This document shows positions 6,442 to 13,910 of a stretch of DNA of 38,637 bases, one piece after another (the stretch's first letter is position 1; each line of letters begins with the position of its first letter). Position numbers and translations under genes: made by a program. The notes below the pieces were generated by a model. That model was not told the origin of the DNA. It ran no database searches and saw nothing but the letters and a program-made list of their open reading frames with translations. This DNA comes from Halothiobacillus sp. (GTDB taxonomy: Bacteria; Pseudomonadota; Gammaproteobacteria; Halothiobacillales; Halothiobacillaceae), in assembly GCA_024635755.1 (NCBI GenBank), contig JAGXIF010000020.1, forward strand, positions 1 through 38,637, in the 5' to 3' direction.

Positions 6442-7133
6442 CAGCCCTTGACCTTGGCCAGCTCGCCGCGCATTTCCTTGATGATGCTGTCGTAACCGTT
6501 GGGGTCGGAATCCTGGCCCTTGCCGAACAGCGCGGAGCCGGAGACGAAGGTGTCGACGCCGGCCGCAGCGATCTCGCCGATGTTGGCGCTGGAAACGCCG
6601 CCGTCGATCTCGAGGCGGATGTCACGGCCGGAGCGGTCGATGATCTCGCGCGCCTGGCGGGCCTTCTCGAGGGTCGCCGGGATGAACTTCTGGCCGCCGA
6701 AGCCCGGGTTGACGGACATCAGCAGGACGATGTCGACCTTGTCGATCACCCACTCCAGCACGTCCAGCGGGGTGCCCGGGTTGAACACGAGACCCGACTG
6801 GCAGCCTTCGTCACGCACCAGCTGCAGGCTGCGGTCGACGTGCTCGGTGGCTTCCGGGTGGAAGGTGATCGAGGTGGCGCCGGCCTTGGCGAAATCCGGG
6901 ATGATGCGGTCGACCGGCTTGACCATCAGGTGGACGTCGATCGGCGCAGTGACGCCGTGCTTGCGCAGCGCGTCGCAGACCAGCGGGCCGATGGTCAGGT
7001 TCGGCACGTAGTGGTTGTCCATCACGTCGAAGTGCACCCAGTCGGCGCCGGACTTCAGGACGTTGTCCACTTCCTCGCCCAGGCGGGCAAAGTCGGCCGA
7101 CAGGATACTCGGGGCAATGATGTAGTCGCTCAT
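6441..7133 (-). CDS. rpe: Ribulose-phosphate 3-epimerase
   Basis: A 230-aa TIM-barrel enzyme interconverting ribulose 5-phosphate and xylulose 5-phosphate in the pentose phosphate and Calvin cycles. Family signatures are [17 protein letters not shown] at the N-terminus, [17 protein letters not shown] (metal-binding His and catalytic Asp), [22 protein letters not shown], and [14 protein letters not shown] with the second catalytic Asp. Length is normal. The start at 7133 has AGGA 8 nt upstream. It is the first gene of the rpe-gph-trpE unit, divergent from the flavin reductase gene across about 225 bp. Confidence 0.95.
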   Translation of the reverse strand: MSDYIIAPSILSADFARLGEEVDNVLKSGADWVHFDVMDNHYVPNLTIGPLVCDALRKHGVTAPIDVHLMVKPVDRIIPDFAKAGATSITFHPEATEHVDRSLQLVRDEGCQSGLVFNPGTPLDVLEWVIDKVDIVLLMSVNPGFGGQKFIPATLEKARQAREIIDRSGRDIRLEIDGGVSSANIGEIAAAGVDTFVSGSALFGKGQDSDPNGYDSIIKEMRGELAKVKG

Positions 7134-7359
7134 CTCGCAGTCCTCGGATAATCAAAAATCGGGCAGGCCGCACGCCCCGATCGGTTCATGAACCGACTTG
7201 GGAGACGGGCGCAGGCACGGAAACTGCGGGCCAATGTACCGGATTTCCGGCATTTTTTTAAGACGAGTGGACCGTCACGACGGGCCGCCTCGCGACGAGG
7301 CGGCGGCAAATCGGCTAGAATCGCGACTCATTTTCGATCGAAGGGATGATCTCAGGCCT

Positions 7360-8022
7360 ATGTTCTCAACCGAACTGCTGTTGCGGGAATTCGTCACCCA
7401 TGACGTTCAGCGCTACATTCTGAGCAAGCCGGAGGGCTATGCCTTCTCGCCCGGCCAGGCGCTCGAGCTGGCCATCGACGAGCCGCAATGGCACGACCAG
7501 GGCCGCCCCTTCACGCTGACCAACCGCGTCGACGACCGCGTCCTCGAGCTTATGGTCAAGAGCTACGGCAGCCGCGACGGCGTGACCCATCACCTGGCAC
7601 AGGCACAGCCCGGCACCAAGCTGCTGGTCTCCGAACCCTTTGACAGCTTCAAGTACGAAGGACCGGGCTGGTTCATCGCCGCCGGCGCCGGGATCACGCC
7701 GTTTCTGGCGATCATCCGCGACCTAGCCGACCGTGGCGAGCTCGAGGGCCAGAAGCTGATCTACTCCAACAAGGCCGGCGGCGACATCATCCAGCAGCGC
7801 GAGCTGGAGGCCGCCTTCGGCGAGAACGCCCACTTCGTCTGCACCCGCGAGCGCTCGCCGCTGTGCACTCATTTCGGCCACGTCGACGAGGCGTTTCTGC
7901 ACAAACACATCCACGACCTCGACGAAGAATTCTACGTCTGCGGCCCGCCGGCCTTCACCCAGCAGGTGAAAAAGACCCTGCGCGATCTGGGCGGGAACAT
8001 CCGCAGCATGGAATTCGGCTAA
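7360..8022 (+). CDS. FAD-binding oxidoreductase, ferredoxin/flavodoxin reductase-like
   Basis: 220 aa from ATG 7360. The longer frame from 7198 adds a non-homologous leader, and AGG precedes the chosen ATG. An N-terminal FAD-binding barrel carries RPFTLTN, equivalent to the RxYS/T flavin motif, and the NAD(P)-binding half carries AAGAGITPFLAIIRDL and FYVCGPPAFTQQV. It lacks an iron-sulfur domain, so it resembles the short flavodoxin or ferredoxin reductases rather than the phenol hydroxylase type. It should shuttle electrons between NAD(P)H and a small redox protein. The partner is not visible here. A strong intrinsic terminator follows, so it is probably monocistronic. Confidence 0.8.
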   Translation: MFSTELLLREFVTHDVQRYILSKPEGYAFSPGQALELAIDEPQWHDQGRPFTLTNRVDDRVLELMVKSYGSRDGVTHHLAQAQPGTKLLVSEPFDSFKYEGPGWFIAAGAGITPFLAIIRDLADRGELEGQKLIYSNKAGGDIIQQRELEAAFGENAHFVCTRERSPLCTHFGHVDEAFLHKHIHDLDEEFYVCGPPAFTQQVKKTLRDLGGNIRSMEFG

Positions 8023-8047
8023 AGCCGCACCGCTGGCCGGACAGACG

Positions 8048-8073
8048 AAAGCCGCGCTTAGAGCGCGGTTTTT
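8048..8073 (+). terminator. Intrinsic terminator after the flavin reductase gene
   Basis: CCGCGCT-TAG-AGCGCGG (8052-8068) followed by TTTTT. AAAG on the left extends the stem against the T-run. Confidence 0.85.
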
Positions 8074-8095
8074 CATGGCCAAAACAAACCCCGCT

Positions 8096-8138
8096 GTGGG
8101 AGCGAGCCCGGCTCGCGAAGGCCGCTCTAGCGGCCGTG
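8096..8138 (+). repeat. REP element R1
   Basis: GTGGGAGCGAGCCCGGCTCGCGAA, the Pseudomonas-type REP core, followed by a second stem GGCCGCT-CT-AGCGGCC. It pairs in inverted orientation with R2 downstream of the RAYT gene. Confidence 0.75.
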
Positions 8139-8185
8139 CTGGGTTGAGGTGCCAGCAAGCCTGACGTGGTCGGCATCGGCTTGCC

Positions 8186-8232
8186 AGGACTCGCGCGTTC
8201 CGCGCGATTCGCGAGCAGGGCTCGCTCCCACA
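8186..8232 (-). repeat. REP element R2
   Basis: On the minus strand this reads GTGGGAGCGAGCCCTGCTCGCGAA, then a second stem TCGCGCG-GAA-CGCGCGA and the tail GTCC. It ends 14 bp from the RAYT stop codon. Confidence 0.8.
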
Positions 8233-8245
8233 GTGAGTGGCATTA

Positions 8246-8704
8246 TCAATCCAGCCAGACGGCATCCCAGTGCGAAGAGTCGCCAACGCTTGTGACAAGG
8301 CCAGCACGAACCGGGTTGGCCACGATATAGCGGGCCACGGCCGCGAGGTCCTCATCGCGGCGCAGGGCGCGATCGAAGAAGCCGGATTGCCAAGCAAACC
8401 CTGCGCCCCCTGCCTTGCAGCGAATACTGCGTGACACCAGCGACTTGGCCTGCTGCAGCACGTTCGACCAGTCGCCGCCCTCTTTCAGGCGCAGCAGCCA
8501 GTGGACGTGATCGGGCATGACAACAAAGCACAGGGTCTCGGCCTGCGGCGCTGCCGCCATCAGCCCGTGAATGACATGCCGCGCGGTGGCAAGCTCCGAC
8601 AATGCCCGGCTGTCGCGGCGAGTCGAGAAGCGAACATGGTAGACGCGGCCGGGTTCGCTGATGCGTCCATGCCGCAGGCGGTGACTGGCGTAGGTGCCGT
8701 CCAT
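8246..8704 (-). CDS. REP-associated tyrosine transposase (RAYT)
   Basis: A 152-aa Y1 (HUH) transposase of the IS200-like superfamily. The metal-binding HUH appears as VMPDHVHWLLRL (about residues 62-73), and the nucleophilic tyrosine as VARYIVANPVRAGLV (about 123-137). RRDSRALSE and ALRRDEDL are typical of RAYTs. Such proteins cut REP hairpins at one strand and are held responsible for spreading them. They are single-copy and vertically kept rather than self-mobile. Here the gene sits between two inverted REP pairs, R1/R2 downstream and R3/R4 upstream, the standard RAYT arrangement. Length is normal and no damage is seen. Confidence 0.9.
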   Translation of the reverse strand: MDGTYASHRLRHGRISEPGRVYHVRFSTRRDSRALSELATARHVIHGLMAAAPQAETLCFVVMPDHVHWLLRLKEGGDWSNVLQQAKSLVSRSIRCKAGGAGFAWQSGFFDRALRRDEDLAAVARYIVANPVRAGLVTSVGDSSHWDAVWLD

Positions 8705-8822
8705 AGCAGCCTCCGCGATTTGGGTAATTGGTTCAGATCAGCACGAAAAGAGCGGCACACCGAGACAGCCGCTGGCGAGGCTTTCGCGACCAACGGTCGC
8801 TCCCCCATGTAATGGGTGACGC

Positions 8823-8868
8823 TGTGGGAGCGAGCCCTGCTAGCGAATCGCGCCAAGGGCGCGAGTCC
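8823..8868 (+). repeat. REP element R3
   Basis: GTGGGAGCGAGCCCTGCTAGCGAA with a second stem TCGCGCC-AAG-GGCGCGA and the tail GTCCC. It lies upstream of the RAYT gene, with R4 in inverse orientation about 60 bp away. Confidence 0.8.
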
Positions 8869-8924
8869 CCGTCAAGCACGAACCACCCCGGCAAACGCAT
8901 TGCCGAGACTCCAGCGGGAGTCAT

Positions 8925-8963
8925 CCGCTAAGGCGGCTTTCGCGGCCAGGGGCCGCTCCCACC
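8925..8963 (-). repeat. REP element R4
   Basis: On the minus strand this reads GTGGGAGCGGCCCCTGGCCGCGAA, then CCGC-CTTA-GCGG. It is a variant of the same REP family with a more GC-rich core. Confidence 0.7.
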
Positions 8964-8990
8964 GTAGGGCATCGTCATGGTCGGTGCGGA

Positions 8991-9509
8991 TCAGCGCAGG
9001 TCGACGTCGAACCATTCGATCACGCGCACCCGGGCCAGGTGGATGCGGTAGATGGCCTCGCGGATGATCAGGCGCCCCTCGCGGCGGACCCGGAAACTCA
9101 GTCGCCGGCAGCGCGGTTGGCGTGCGAGCACGCCCATGAGCGGGGCGTCGCCCAGCCCGCTGATCGCGCGTTGCAGCTGGGGCGGGATGGGACCGTTGAC
9201 CCCGGCCACCTCGGTCATCGCCTCGACCCGGGCATTGCCGCTCTCGAGGCGCACACGCCGTTCCCAGACGCGCGTGGCCCTCGGGACCGGCCAGCGGTCG
9301 GCCCCGTGATCGCGCCAACCCTCGGAAAGGCGGTGGACCACCACGGGGTGGCCGGTATGGTGGCGCAGCGCGCGGGTGAACGAGCCCGGGGTGCCCGCCA
9401 GTCGGCGCACCTCGCCCGGCAGGCCGAACAGCGACTCGGTGCCGTCCGGGCCGCTCGCCCGGCGGAAGCAGCCCAGGGCGAAGCGATGATCGTCCCGCAC
9501 GGTGCTCAC
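8991..9509 (-). CDS. ubiC: Chorismate pyruvate-lyase
   Basis: 172 aa from GTG 9509, which overlaps the ggt stop as GTGA. The longer frame from 9590 lies inside ggt and is not conserved. The enzyme splits chorismate into pyruvate and 4-hydroxybenzoate, the ring precursor of ubiquinone. Family features are SFTRALRHHTGHPVVVHRLSEGW near the start, WERRVRL with the conserved Arg, GDAPLMGVLA, and IIREAIYRIHL with the catalytic Glu near the C-terminus. Similarity to E. coli UbiC is recognisable but low, so confidence is moderate. No ubiA partner is adjacent; the overlap with ggt suggests co-translation. Confidence 0.72.
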   Translation of the reverse strand: MSTVRDDHRFALGCFRRASGPDGTESLFGLPGEVRRLAGTPGSFTRALRHHTGHPVVVHRLSEGWRDHGADRWPVPRATRVWERRVRLESGNARVEAMTEVAGVNGPIPPQLQRAISGLGDAPLMGVLARQPRCRRLSFRVRREGRLIIREAIYRIHLARVRVIEWFDVDLR

Positions 9510-11203
9510 GGCGCCTCCACGGCGAACACCGTCGCCTCGCCCTCGCCGCGCGGGTCGCTGGCCGCCTCGAGCCGACCGTCCGCACGCCACCAGGCGAGCG
9601 CCTGCATGTTGCCAAAGCCGTCCCGGACCTCGAAGAGGTGCCCCATCAGCTCCAGCTCGGCACGCTGGTCCTCGCTGAGCATACCGGGCTCGACCTCGAC
9701 TCGGTCGGGCAGGTGCTGGTGGTGGATGCGCGGCTGGGCAACCCAGTCGGCCACCGGCTCGCCGCGGGTGGCGGCGAGTACGCCGCCCAGCACCATGGTG
9801 ATAATGCGCGAGCCGCCCGGCGTGCCCAGCACCCCGACCAGCTCGTCGTTGCGAACGAAGGTGGGTGACATGCTCGACAGCGGCCGCTTGCCCGGCGCGA
9901 TGGCATTGGCCTCGGCGCCGATAAGTCCGTAGACGTTGGGCACCCCGGGCTTCTGCGAAAAGTCGTCCATCTCGTCGTTGAGCAGCACACCGGTGCCCGG
10001 CACCGTCACCCCGGCGCCGAAGGGATAGTTGATCGAAAGAGTCGCGGCGACGTAGTTGCCGTCCGCGTCCATGATCGAGAAGTGCGTGGTGTGCGGCCCT
10101 TCAGGCTCGATGATCACCGGCGCGAGGGCGCTCGATGGCGTGGCCTGCTCCGGCGAGATGCCCACCGCCAGCCCGGCGGCGTAATCGGCGCTGGTCAGCC
10201 GCTCGATGGGCATGTCGACGTAGTCCGGGTCGCCCAGGTATTCGGCGCGGTCGCGGTAGGCGCGACGCATGGCCTCGATGCGATAGTGCAGGCCGAGCAC
10301 GGACCGGTCGTCCAGTCCGCCGGCACGACGTACGAGTGCGCCATAGGTATTGAGGATCTCGGCCAGCGCCACCCCGCCCGAGGACGGCGGCGCGGCGGAG
10401 ATGATCTCGAAGCCGCGAAAGCGGCTGACCACCGGCTCGCGCTCGACCACCCTATAATCGGCCAGATCGGAGCGAGACCAGATGCCGCCGGCCTTGCGGA
10501 CCCCGTCGGCCAGCCGGCCGGCCAGTTCGCCCTGATAGAAGCCATCCCGACCTTCCCGGGCGATGTGCTCCAGGGTCGCGGCCAGTGCCGGCTGGCGAAT
10601 CACGTGGCCCAGCTCGGGCAGTTCACCCGCATCGAGAAAGATTTCCCGGCTGCCCGGGTCGTCGGCCAGCACCTCGCGGCGGAACCCGGCCAGGCGCCGG
10701 TACATCGGCGTGACCTCGAAGCCCTCGCGGGCGACCGTGATCGCCGGCTGCAAGCTTTCGCCAAGCGCCAGGCGACCATAACGGCCGGCCAGGTGGTCGA
10801 GTGCGGCGGGAATCCCCGGGATGCCGGCGGCCAGCGCGCCGTCCACGGACCGTTGCGGCTGCGGCTCGCCCTCGGCATCCAGGTACATGTCACGGGTCGC
10901 CCGCCCCGGCGCGCGCTCGCGGGCATCGATCATCACGTCCCGGTCGGAGTCCGACTGGTGCAGCAGGTAGAACCCGCCACCGCCCAGCCCGGAACTGTAC
11001 GGCTCGGCCACGGCCAGCACCGCGGTAACGGCCACCGCGGCGTCGAAGGCATTGCCGCCGGCTTGCAGCACCTCGCGGCCCGCGGCGGTGGCCGCCGGAT
11101 GCGCCGTGGCCACCGCCATCTGTCGCGGAGTCTCACCGGCCGCGGCAAGACGCCAGGGGGCGATGAGCGCGACCAGCGCGAGCAAGGCGATCCAGCGCAT
11201 CAT
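9506..11203 (-). CDS. ggt: Gamma-glutamyltransferase (glutathione hydrolase)
   Basis: 565 aa from ATG 11203, chosen because it opens a clear signal peptide (MMRWIALLALVALIAPWRLAAA) with a GGGGG ribosome site. The frame extends 26 codons further but would overlap thiS. The enzyme cleaves the gamma-glutamyl bond of glutathione in the periplasm. The precursor cuts itself at GPH-TTHFSI, where the first Thr (about residue 372) becomes the nucleophile of the small subunit. ATAHPAATAAGREVLQAGGN, GLGGGGFYLL, APPSSGG and PLSSMSPTFV are all present. It lies between thiS and ubiC with almost no spacing. Confidence 0.95.
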   Translation of the reverse strand: MMRWIALLALVALIAPWRLAAAGETPRQMAVATAHPAATAAGREVLQAGGNAFDAAVAVTAVLAVAEPYSSGLGGGGFYLLHQSDSDRDVMIDARERAPGRATRDMYLDAEGEPQPQRSVDGALAAGIPGIPAALDHLAGRYGRLALGESLQPAITVAREGFEVTPMYRRLAGFRREVLADDPGSREIFLDAGELPELGHVIRQPALAATLEHIAREGRDGFYQGELAGRLADGVRKAGGIWSRSDLADYRVVEREPVVSRFRGFEIISAAPPSSGGVALAEILNTYGALVRRAGGLDDRSVLGLHYRIEAMRRAYRDRAEYLGDPDYVDMPIERLTSADYAAGLAVGISPEQATPSSALAPVIIEPEGPHTTHFSIMDADGNYVAATLSINYPFGAGVTVPGTGVLLNDEMDDFSQKPGVPNVYGLIGAEANAIAPGKRPLSSMSPTFVRNDELVGVLGTPGGSRIITMVLGGVLAATRGEPVADWVAQPRIHHQHLPDRVEVEPGMLSEDQRAELELMGHLFEVRDGFGNMQALAWWRADGRLEAASDPRGEGEATVFAVEAP

Positions 11204-11207
11204 GCAA

Positions 11208-11423
11208 TCAGCCCCCGCCGATGGCCTGAACGATCTCGACGCGATCCCCCGGTTCGACCGCGGTTTCGGCATGTTCGGCACGCGGCCGGATCTCGCCGTT
11301 GATCTCCACCGCGTAGCGGCGGCCCTGGATGCCGGCGGCCTCGACCAGGTCGGCCAGGGTGGTGCCCGGCGCGACCTGCTGCGGCTCGCCGTTCAGTTCG
11401 ATTTGGATCAACGCATCACTCAT
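11208..11423 (-). CDS. thiS: Sulfur carrier protein ThiS
   Basis: 71 aa from ATG 11423 (MSDALIQIELNG); an earlier ATG at 11435 abuts the GGAGG and is less likely. The beta-grasp fold ends in AIGGG, and the terminal Gly-Gly is the site of adenylation and thiocarboxylation that delivers sulfur to the thiazole ring of thiamine. In most relatives thiG follows directly. Here the next gene, 4 bases away, is ggt, so ThiG must be elsewhere. A MoaD-like role is less likely because a separate moaD lies at 16747. Confidence 0.85.
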   Translation of the reverse strand: MSDALIQIELNGEPQQVAPGTTLADLVEAAGIQGRRYAVEINGEIRPRAEHAETAVEPGDRVEIVQAIGGG

Positions 11424-11547
11424 GAGTCTTTGCATCCTCCCGGTCACGCCGTCCGGCCTCCGGGTCTGTCGGCGGAGTTGCCGCCGGGGTTGTTAGAATT
11501 CATCGTTCGCGGCGTTTCGCCGCATTCATGTTCGCCCGGAGTAACCC

Positions 11548-12270
11548 ATGGCAGCAGACCATTCGCATTCCTTGCCGCCGTCCGTCCCCTGGGCCGAGGT
11601 GGATACCGTCCTGCTGGACATGGACGGCACGTTGCTCGACCTCGATTTCGACGCCCGCTTCTGGAAGGAGCACTTCCCCAGGCGCTACGTCGAGATCAGC
11701 GGGCTGGCCGAGCACGAGGCGATGGCGCGGCTCGACGCCCGCTTCGAGGGGCTGCGCGGCCAACTGGCCTGGTACTGCCTCGACGACTGGCACCGGGCAT
11801 TGGCGCCCGACTGCCGCAATGGGCTGGACCTGCTCGCCCTCAAGCGCGAGCTCGCCCACCACATCCGTTACCGCCACGGCGTGCCCGACTTCCTCGCGCG
11901 CCTGGGCGAAGCCGGCAAGCAGCGCGTACTGGTGACCAATGCGCACCCGGCCAGTGTCGATCTCAAGTTCGAACGGGTCGACCTGGGCGAACGGCTGGAC
12001 CGCATTTTCAACGCCCACGAGATCGGCGCGGCCAAGGAATCACCGCGCTTCTGGGAGCGGCTTGCCCAACAACTGACCTTCGACCCCGACCGCACCCTGC
12101 TGATCGACGACAACCTGGTTGCCTTGGCGGCTGCCGAGGATTTCGGCATCCGTCACCTGCGCGCCATCACCCGACCCAACAGCCGTGGTGACTCGATGGA
12201 TACCGCGCCGTTCGTCGCGCTGGACGACTTCCTTGCGGCGACCGCTGGGTTACGAGCCACCGACTCCTAA
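11548..12270 (+). CDS. yrfG: GMP/IMP 5'-nucleotidase YrfG (HAD family)
   Basis: 240 aa. HAD motifs are WAEVDTVLLDMDGTLLDLDFD (motif I, residues about 14-34), RVLVTNAHP (motif II), and TLLIDDNLVALAAAEDFGI (motif IV). LAWYCLDDWHRAL and the opening block match E. coli YrfG closely, which hydrolyses purine mononucleotides. Divergently transcribed from thiS; a GCGGCG-TTT-CGCCGC hairpin (11509-11523) sits in the leader. The start is ATG 11548. A REP pair follows, and no partner gene is on the same strand. Confidence 0.85.
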   Translation: MAADHSHSLPPSVPWAEVDTVLLDMDGTLLDLDFDARFWKEHFPRRYVEISGLAEHEAMARLDARFEGLRGQLAWYCLDDWHRALAPDCRNGLDLLALKRELAHHIRYRHGVPDFLARLGEAGKQRVLVTNAHPASVDLKFERVDLGERLDRIFNAHEIGAAKESPRFWERLAQQLTFDPDRTLLIDDNLVALAAAEDFGIRHLRAITRPNSRGDSMDTAPFVALDDFLAATAGLRATDS

Positions 12271-12294
12271 ACCGGGGCGGTCACAGGTGTGACC

Positions 12295-12318
12295 TTCGCG
12301 AGCAGGGCTCGCCCCCAC
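12295..12318 (-). repeat. REP element R5
   Basis: On the minus strand this reads GTGGGGGCGAGCCCTGCTCGCGAA. It forms an inverted pair with R6, 16 bp away, between the converging yrfG and yggX genes. Confidence 0.75.
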
Positions 12319-12334
12319 ATGAAACACATCCACC

Positions 12335-12380
12335 GTGGGAGCTTGCCTGGCAAGCGAATCGCGCCACCGGCGCGAGTACC
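12335..12380 (+). repeat. REP element R6
   Basis: GTGGGAGCTTGCCTGGCAAGCGAA with a second stem TCGCGCC-ACC-GGCGCGA and the tail GTACC. The inner arms changed together compared with R3 (GAGC...GCTA to CTTGC...GCAAG), so the hairpin is kept. Confidence 0.75.
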
Positions 12381-12426
12381 GTTCAACAGAGGCACTATTC
12401 CCTGTCCCGGGCTTTGACGAATCGGG

Positions 12427-12708
12427 TTATTCGCCCTCGCTCGGCGGGACGTAGCCCTCGGGCTTCTCGGTTTCGCCTTCGAACAGAAATTTCTCCCTCT
12501 CGCGCTCAAGAAACTCGCGCGCCTTCGGATCGATCGGCGTCAGGCGGTACTCGTTGATCAACATGGTCTGGTGCGCCAGCCACTGCTGCCAGGCGGCCTT
12601 GGAGATGTTGTTGTAGATGCGCTCGCCCGCCGGACCCGGAAAGGGCGGCTTGGGCAGGGCTTCGGCCTCGCATTGCAGGCGGGCACAGAAAACGGTCTTG
12701 TCGCTCAT
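12427..12708 (-). CDS. yggX: Fe(2+)-trafficking / oxidative damage protection protein YggX
   Basis: 93 aa, the usual length. The N-terminal [20 protein letters not shown] block contains the conserved cysteine, and [29 protein letters not shown] is diagnostic. The protein protects iron-sulfur clusters from oxidation and is thought to help iron movement in the cytoplasm. It follows mutY by about 70 bp on the same strand. The pairing is common in gammaproteobacteria and fits, since MutY carries an iron-sulfur cluster and repairs oxidised DNA. Confidence 0.95.
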   Translation of the reverse strand: MSDKTVFCARLQCEAEALPKPPFPGPAGERIYNNISKAAWQQWLAHQTMLINEYRLTPIDPKAREFLEREREKFLFEGETEKPEGYVPPSEGE

Positions 12709-12775
12709 GGGTCTCTCTGGTTCACTGAAAAACGTCCGGGGATGATAACAGTCACGGCATCGGCCACCGGGGGTG

Positions 12776-13885
12776 TCAATCGTCGCGCCGACCGGCGTCC
12801 TGAGTGGCAGACAACAGCCCCGCCCGTTCGCGAATCACCCGCGCCACCGGGCCGGGAAGACCGACCGGCGGATGACTGGCGGCCAGGGCATCGAGTCCGT
12901 GCCATTCCCCCTGGGACTCGGCCACGCCTCGGGGCACCACGCTGGCGGCGACCAGGCTTGCTTCCAGCTCGAAATGACTGAAGGCGTGCCGGAAGCCGCC
13001 CATGTCCCGCCAGTCGTCATGGCGGTCGAGCGCCAGCCCTGCCAGCCGCTCGTCGATACCCTCGGCGGTGGCGCATTCGGGCAGGCTGGCCAGGCCGCCC
13101 CAGATGCCGGTCGGCGGGCGCTTTTCCAGGAACAGGTTGCCCGCCTCGTCCTCCAGCCACAGCAGCACTCGCCGACGGGTGGGCCGGGCCTTGCGCCGCC
13201 GCTTGACCGGCAATTCGGCCACCCGCCCCTGGGCATAGGCCCGGCAGTCGGTGGCAACGGGGCAGTAGTCGCAAAGCGGCTGGCCACGGCGACAGAGGGT
13301 CGCGCCGAGATCCATGATTGCCTGGGTGTAATCCGCCGCCCGGTCGTCCGGGGTGCGCTCGTCGGCCAAGGCCCACAACCGGCGCTGGGCGGCCGCCGCC
13401 TCGACCGGCGTGTCGACCGCGCCATGCCTTGAGAGCACCCGCTTGACGTTGCCATCGAGGATCACGGCCCGCCGGTCGAATGCCTGGGCGACGATCGCCG
13501 CGGCCGTCGATGGTCCCACCCCGGGCAAGGCGGCCCAGCCCTCGAGCGTCTCGGGCACGCCCTCGATGACCATCCGCCTGGCGGCCAGATGCAGGTTGCG
13601 CGCACGGGCGTAATAACCCAGCCCGGTCCACAACGAGAGCACCGCATCCGACTGGGCAGCGGCCAGGTCTTCGAGGGCGGAGAAACGATCCATGAACCGC
13701 TGGAAGTACGGAATGACCGTGCTCACCTGGGTCTGCTGGAGCATGATCTCCGAGACCCATACCCGGTAGGGGCTGCGCGGATGCTGCCAGGGCAGGTCGT
13801 GACGGCCATGGCGGTCGAACCAGCCCAGCAGCCGCTCGGCAAATGCAGCGGTCACGAGCCGGCGAGAGAACGTTGCCCCGGGCAT
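12776..13885 (-). CDS. mutY: Adenine DNA glycosylase MutY
   Basis: 369 aa from ATG 13885; the longer frame overlaps asmA, and GTG 13855 is an alternative since no start has a strong ribosome site. MutY removes adenine paired with 8-oxoguanine. It has the catalytic Glu in [13 protein letters not shown], helix-hairpin-helix [17 protein letters not shown], the catalytic Asp in [13 protein letters not shown], and a 4Fe-4S cluster motif C-x6-C-x2-C-x5-C in [19 protein letters not shown]-terminal NUDIX-like domain, which senses 8-oxoG, follows from about [17 protein letters not shown]. It is the second gene of asmA-mutY-yggX. Confidence 0.95.
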   Translation of the reverse strand: MPGATFSRRLVTAAFAERLLGWFDRHGRHDLPWQHPRSPYRVWVSEIMLQQTQVSTVIPYFQRFMDRFSALEDLAAAQSDAVLSLWTGLGYYARARNLHLAARRMVIEGVPETLEGWAALPGVGPSTAAAIVAQAFDRRAVILDGNVKRVLSRHGAVDTPVEAAAAQRRLWALADERTPDDRAADYTQAIMDLGATLCRRGQPLCDYCPVATDCRAYAQGRVAELPVKRRRKARPTRRRVLLWLEDEAGNLFLEKRPPTGIWGGLASLPECATAEGIDERLAGLALDRHDDWRDMGGFRHAFSHFELEASLVAASVVPRGVAESQGEWHGLDALAASHPPVGLPGPVARVIRERAGLLSATQDAGRRDD

Positions 13886-13910
13886 CCCGGGGCGAGGACC
13901 AACGCCGGCA

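Noticed and set aside
8872-9615. 247-codon minus frame over ubiC
   Set aside because: Arg/Pro/Gly-rich shadow frame; ubiC in the other frame has family motifs and a start coupled to ggt.
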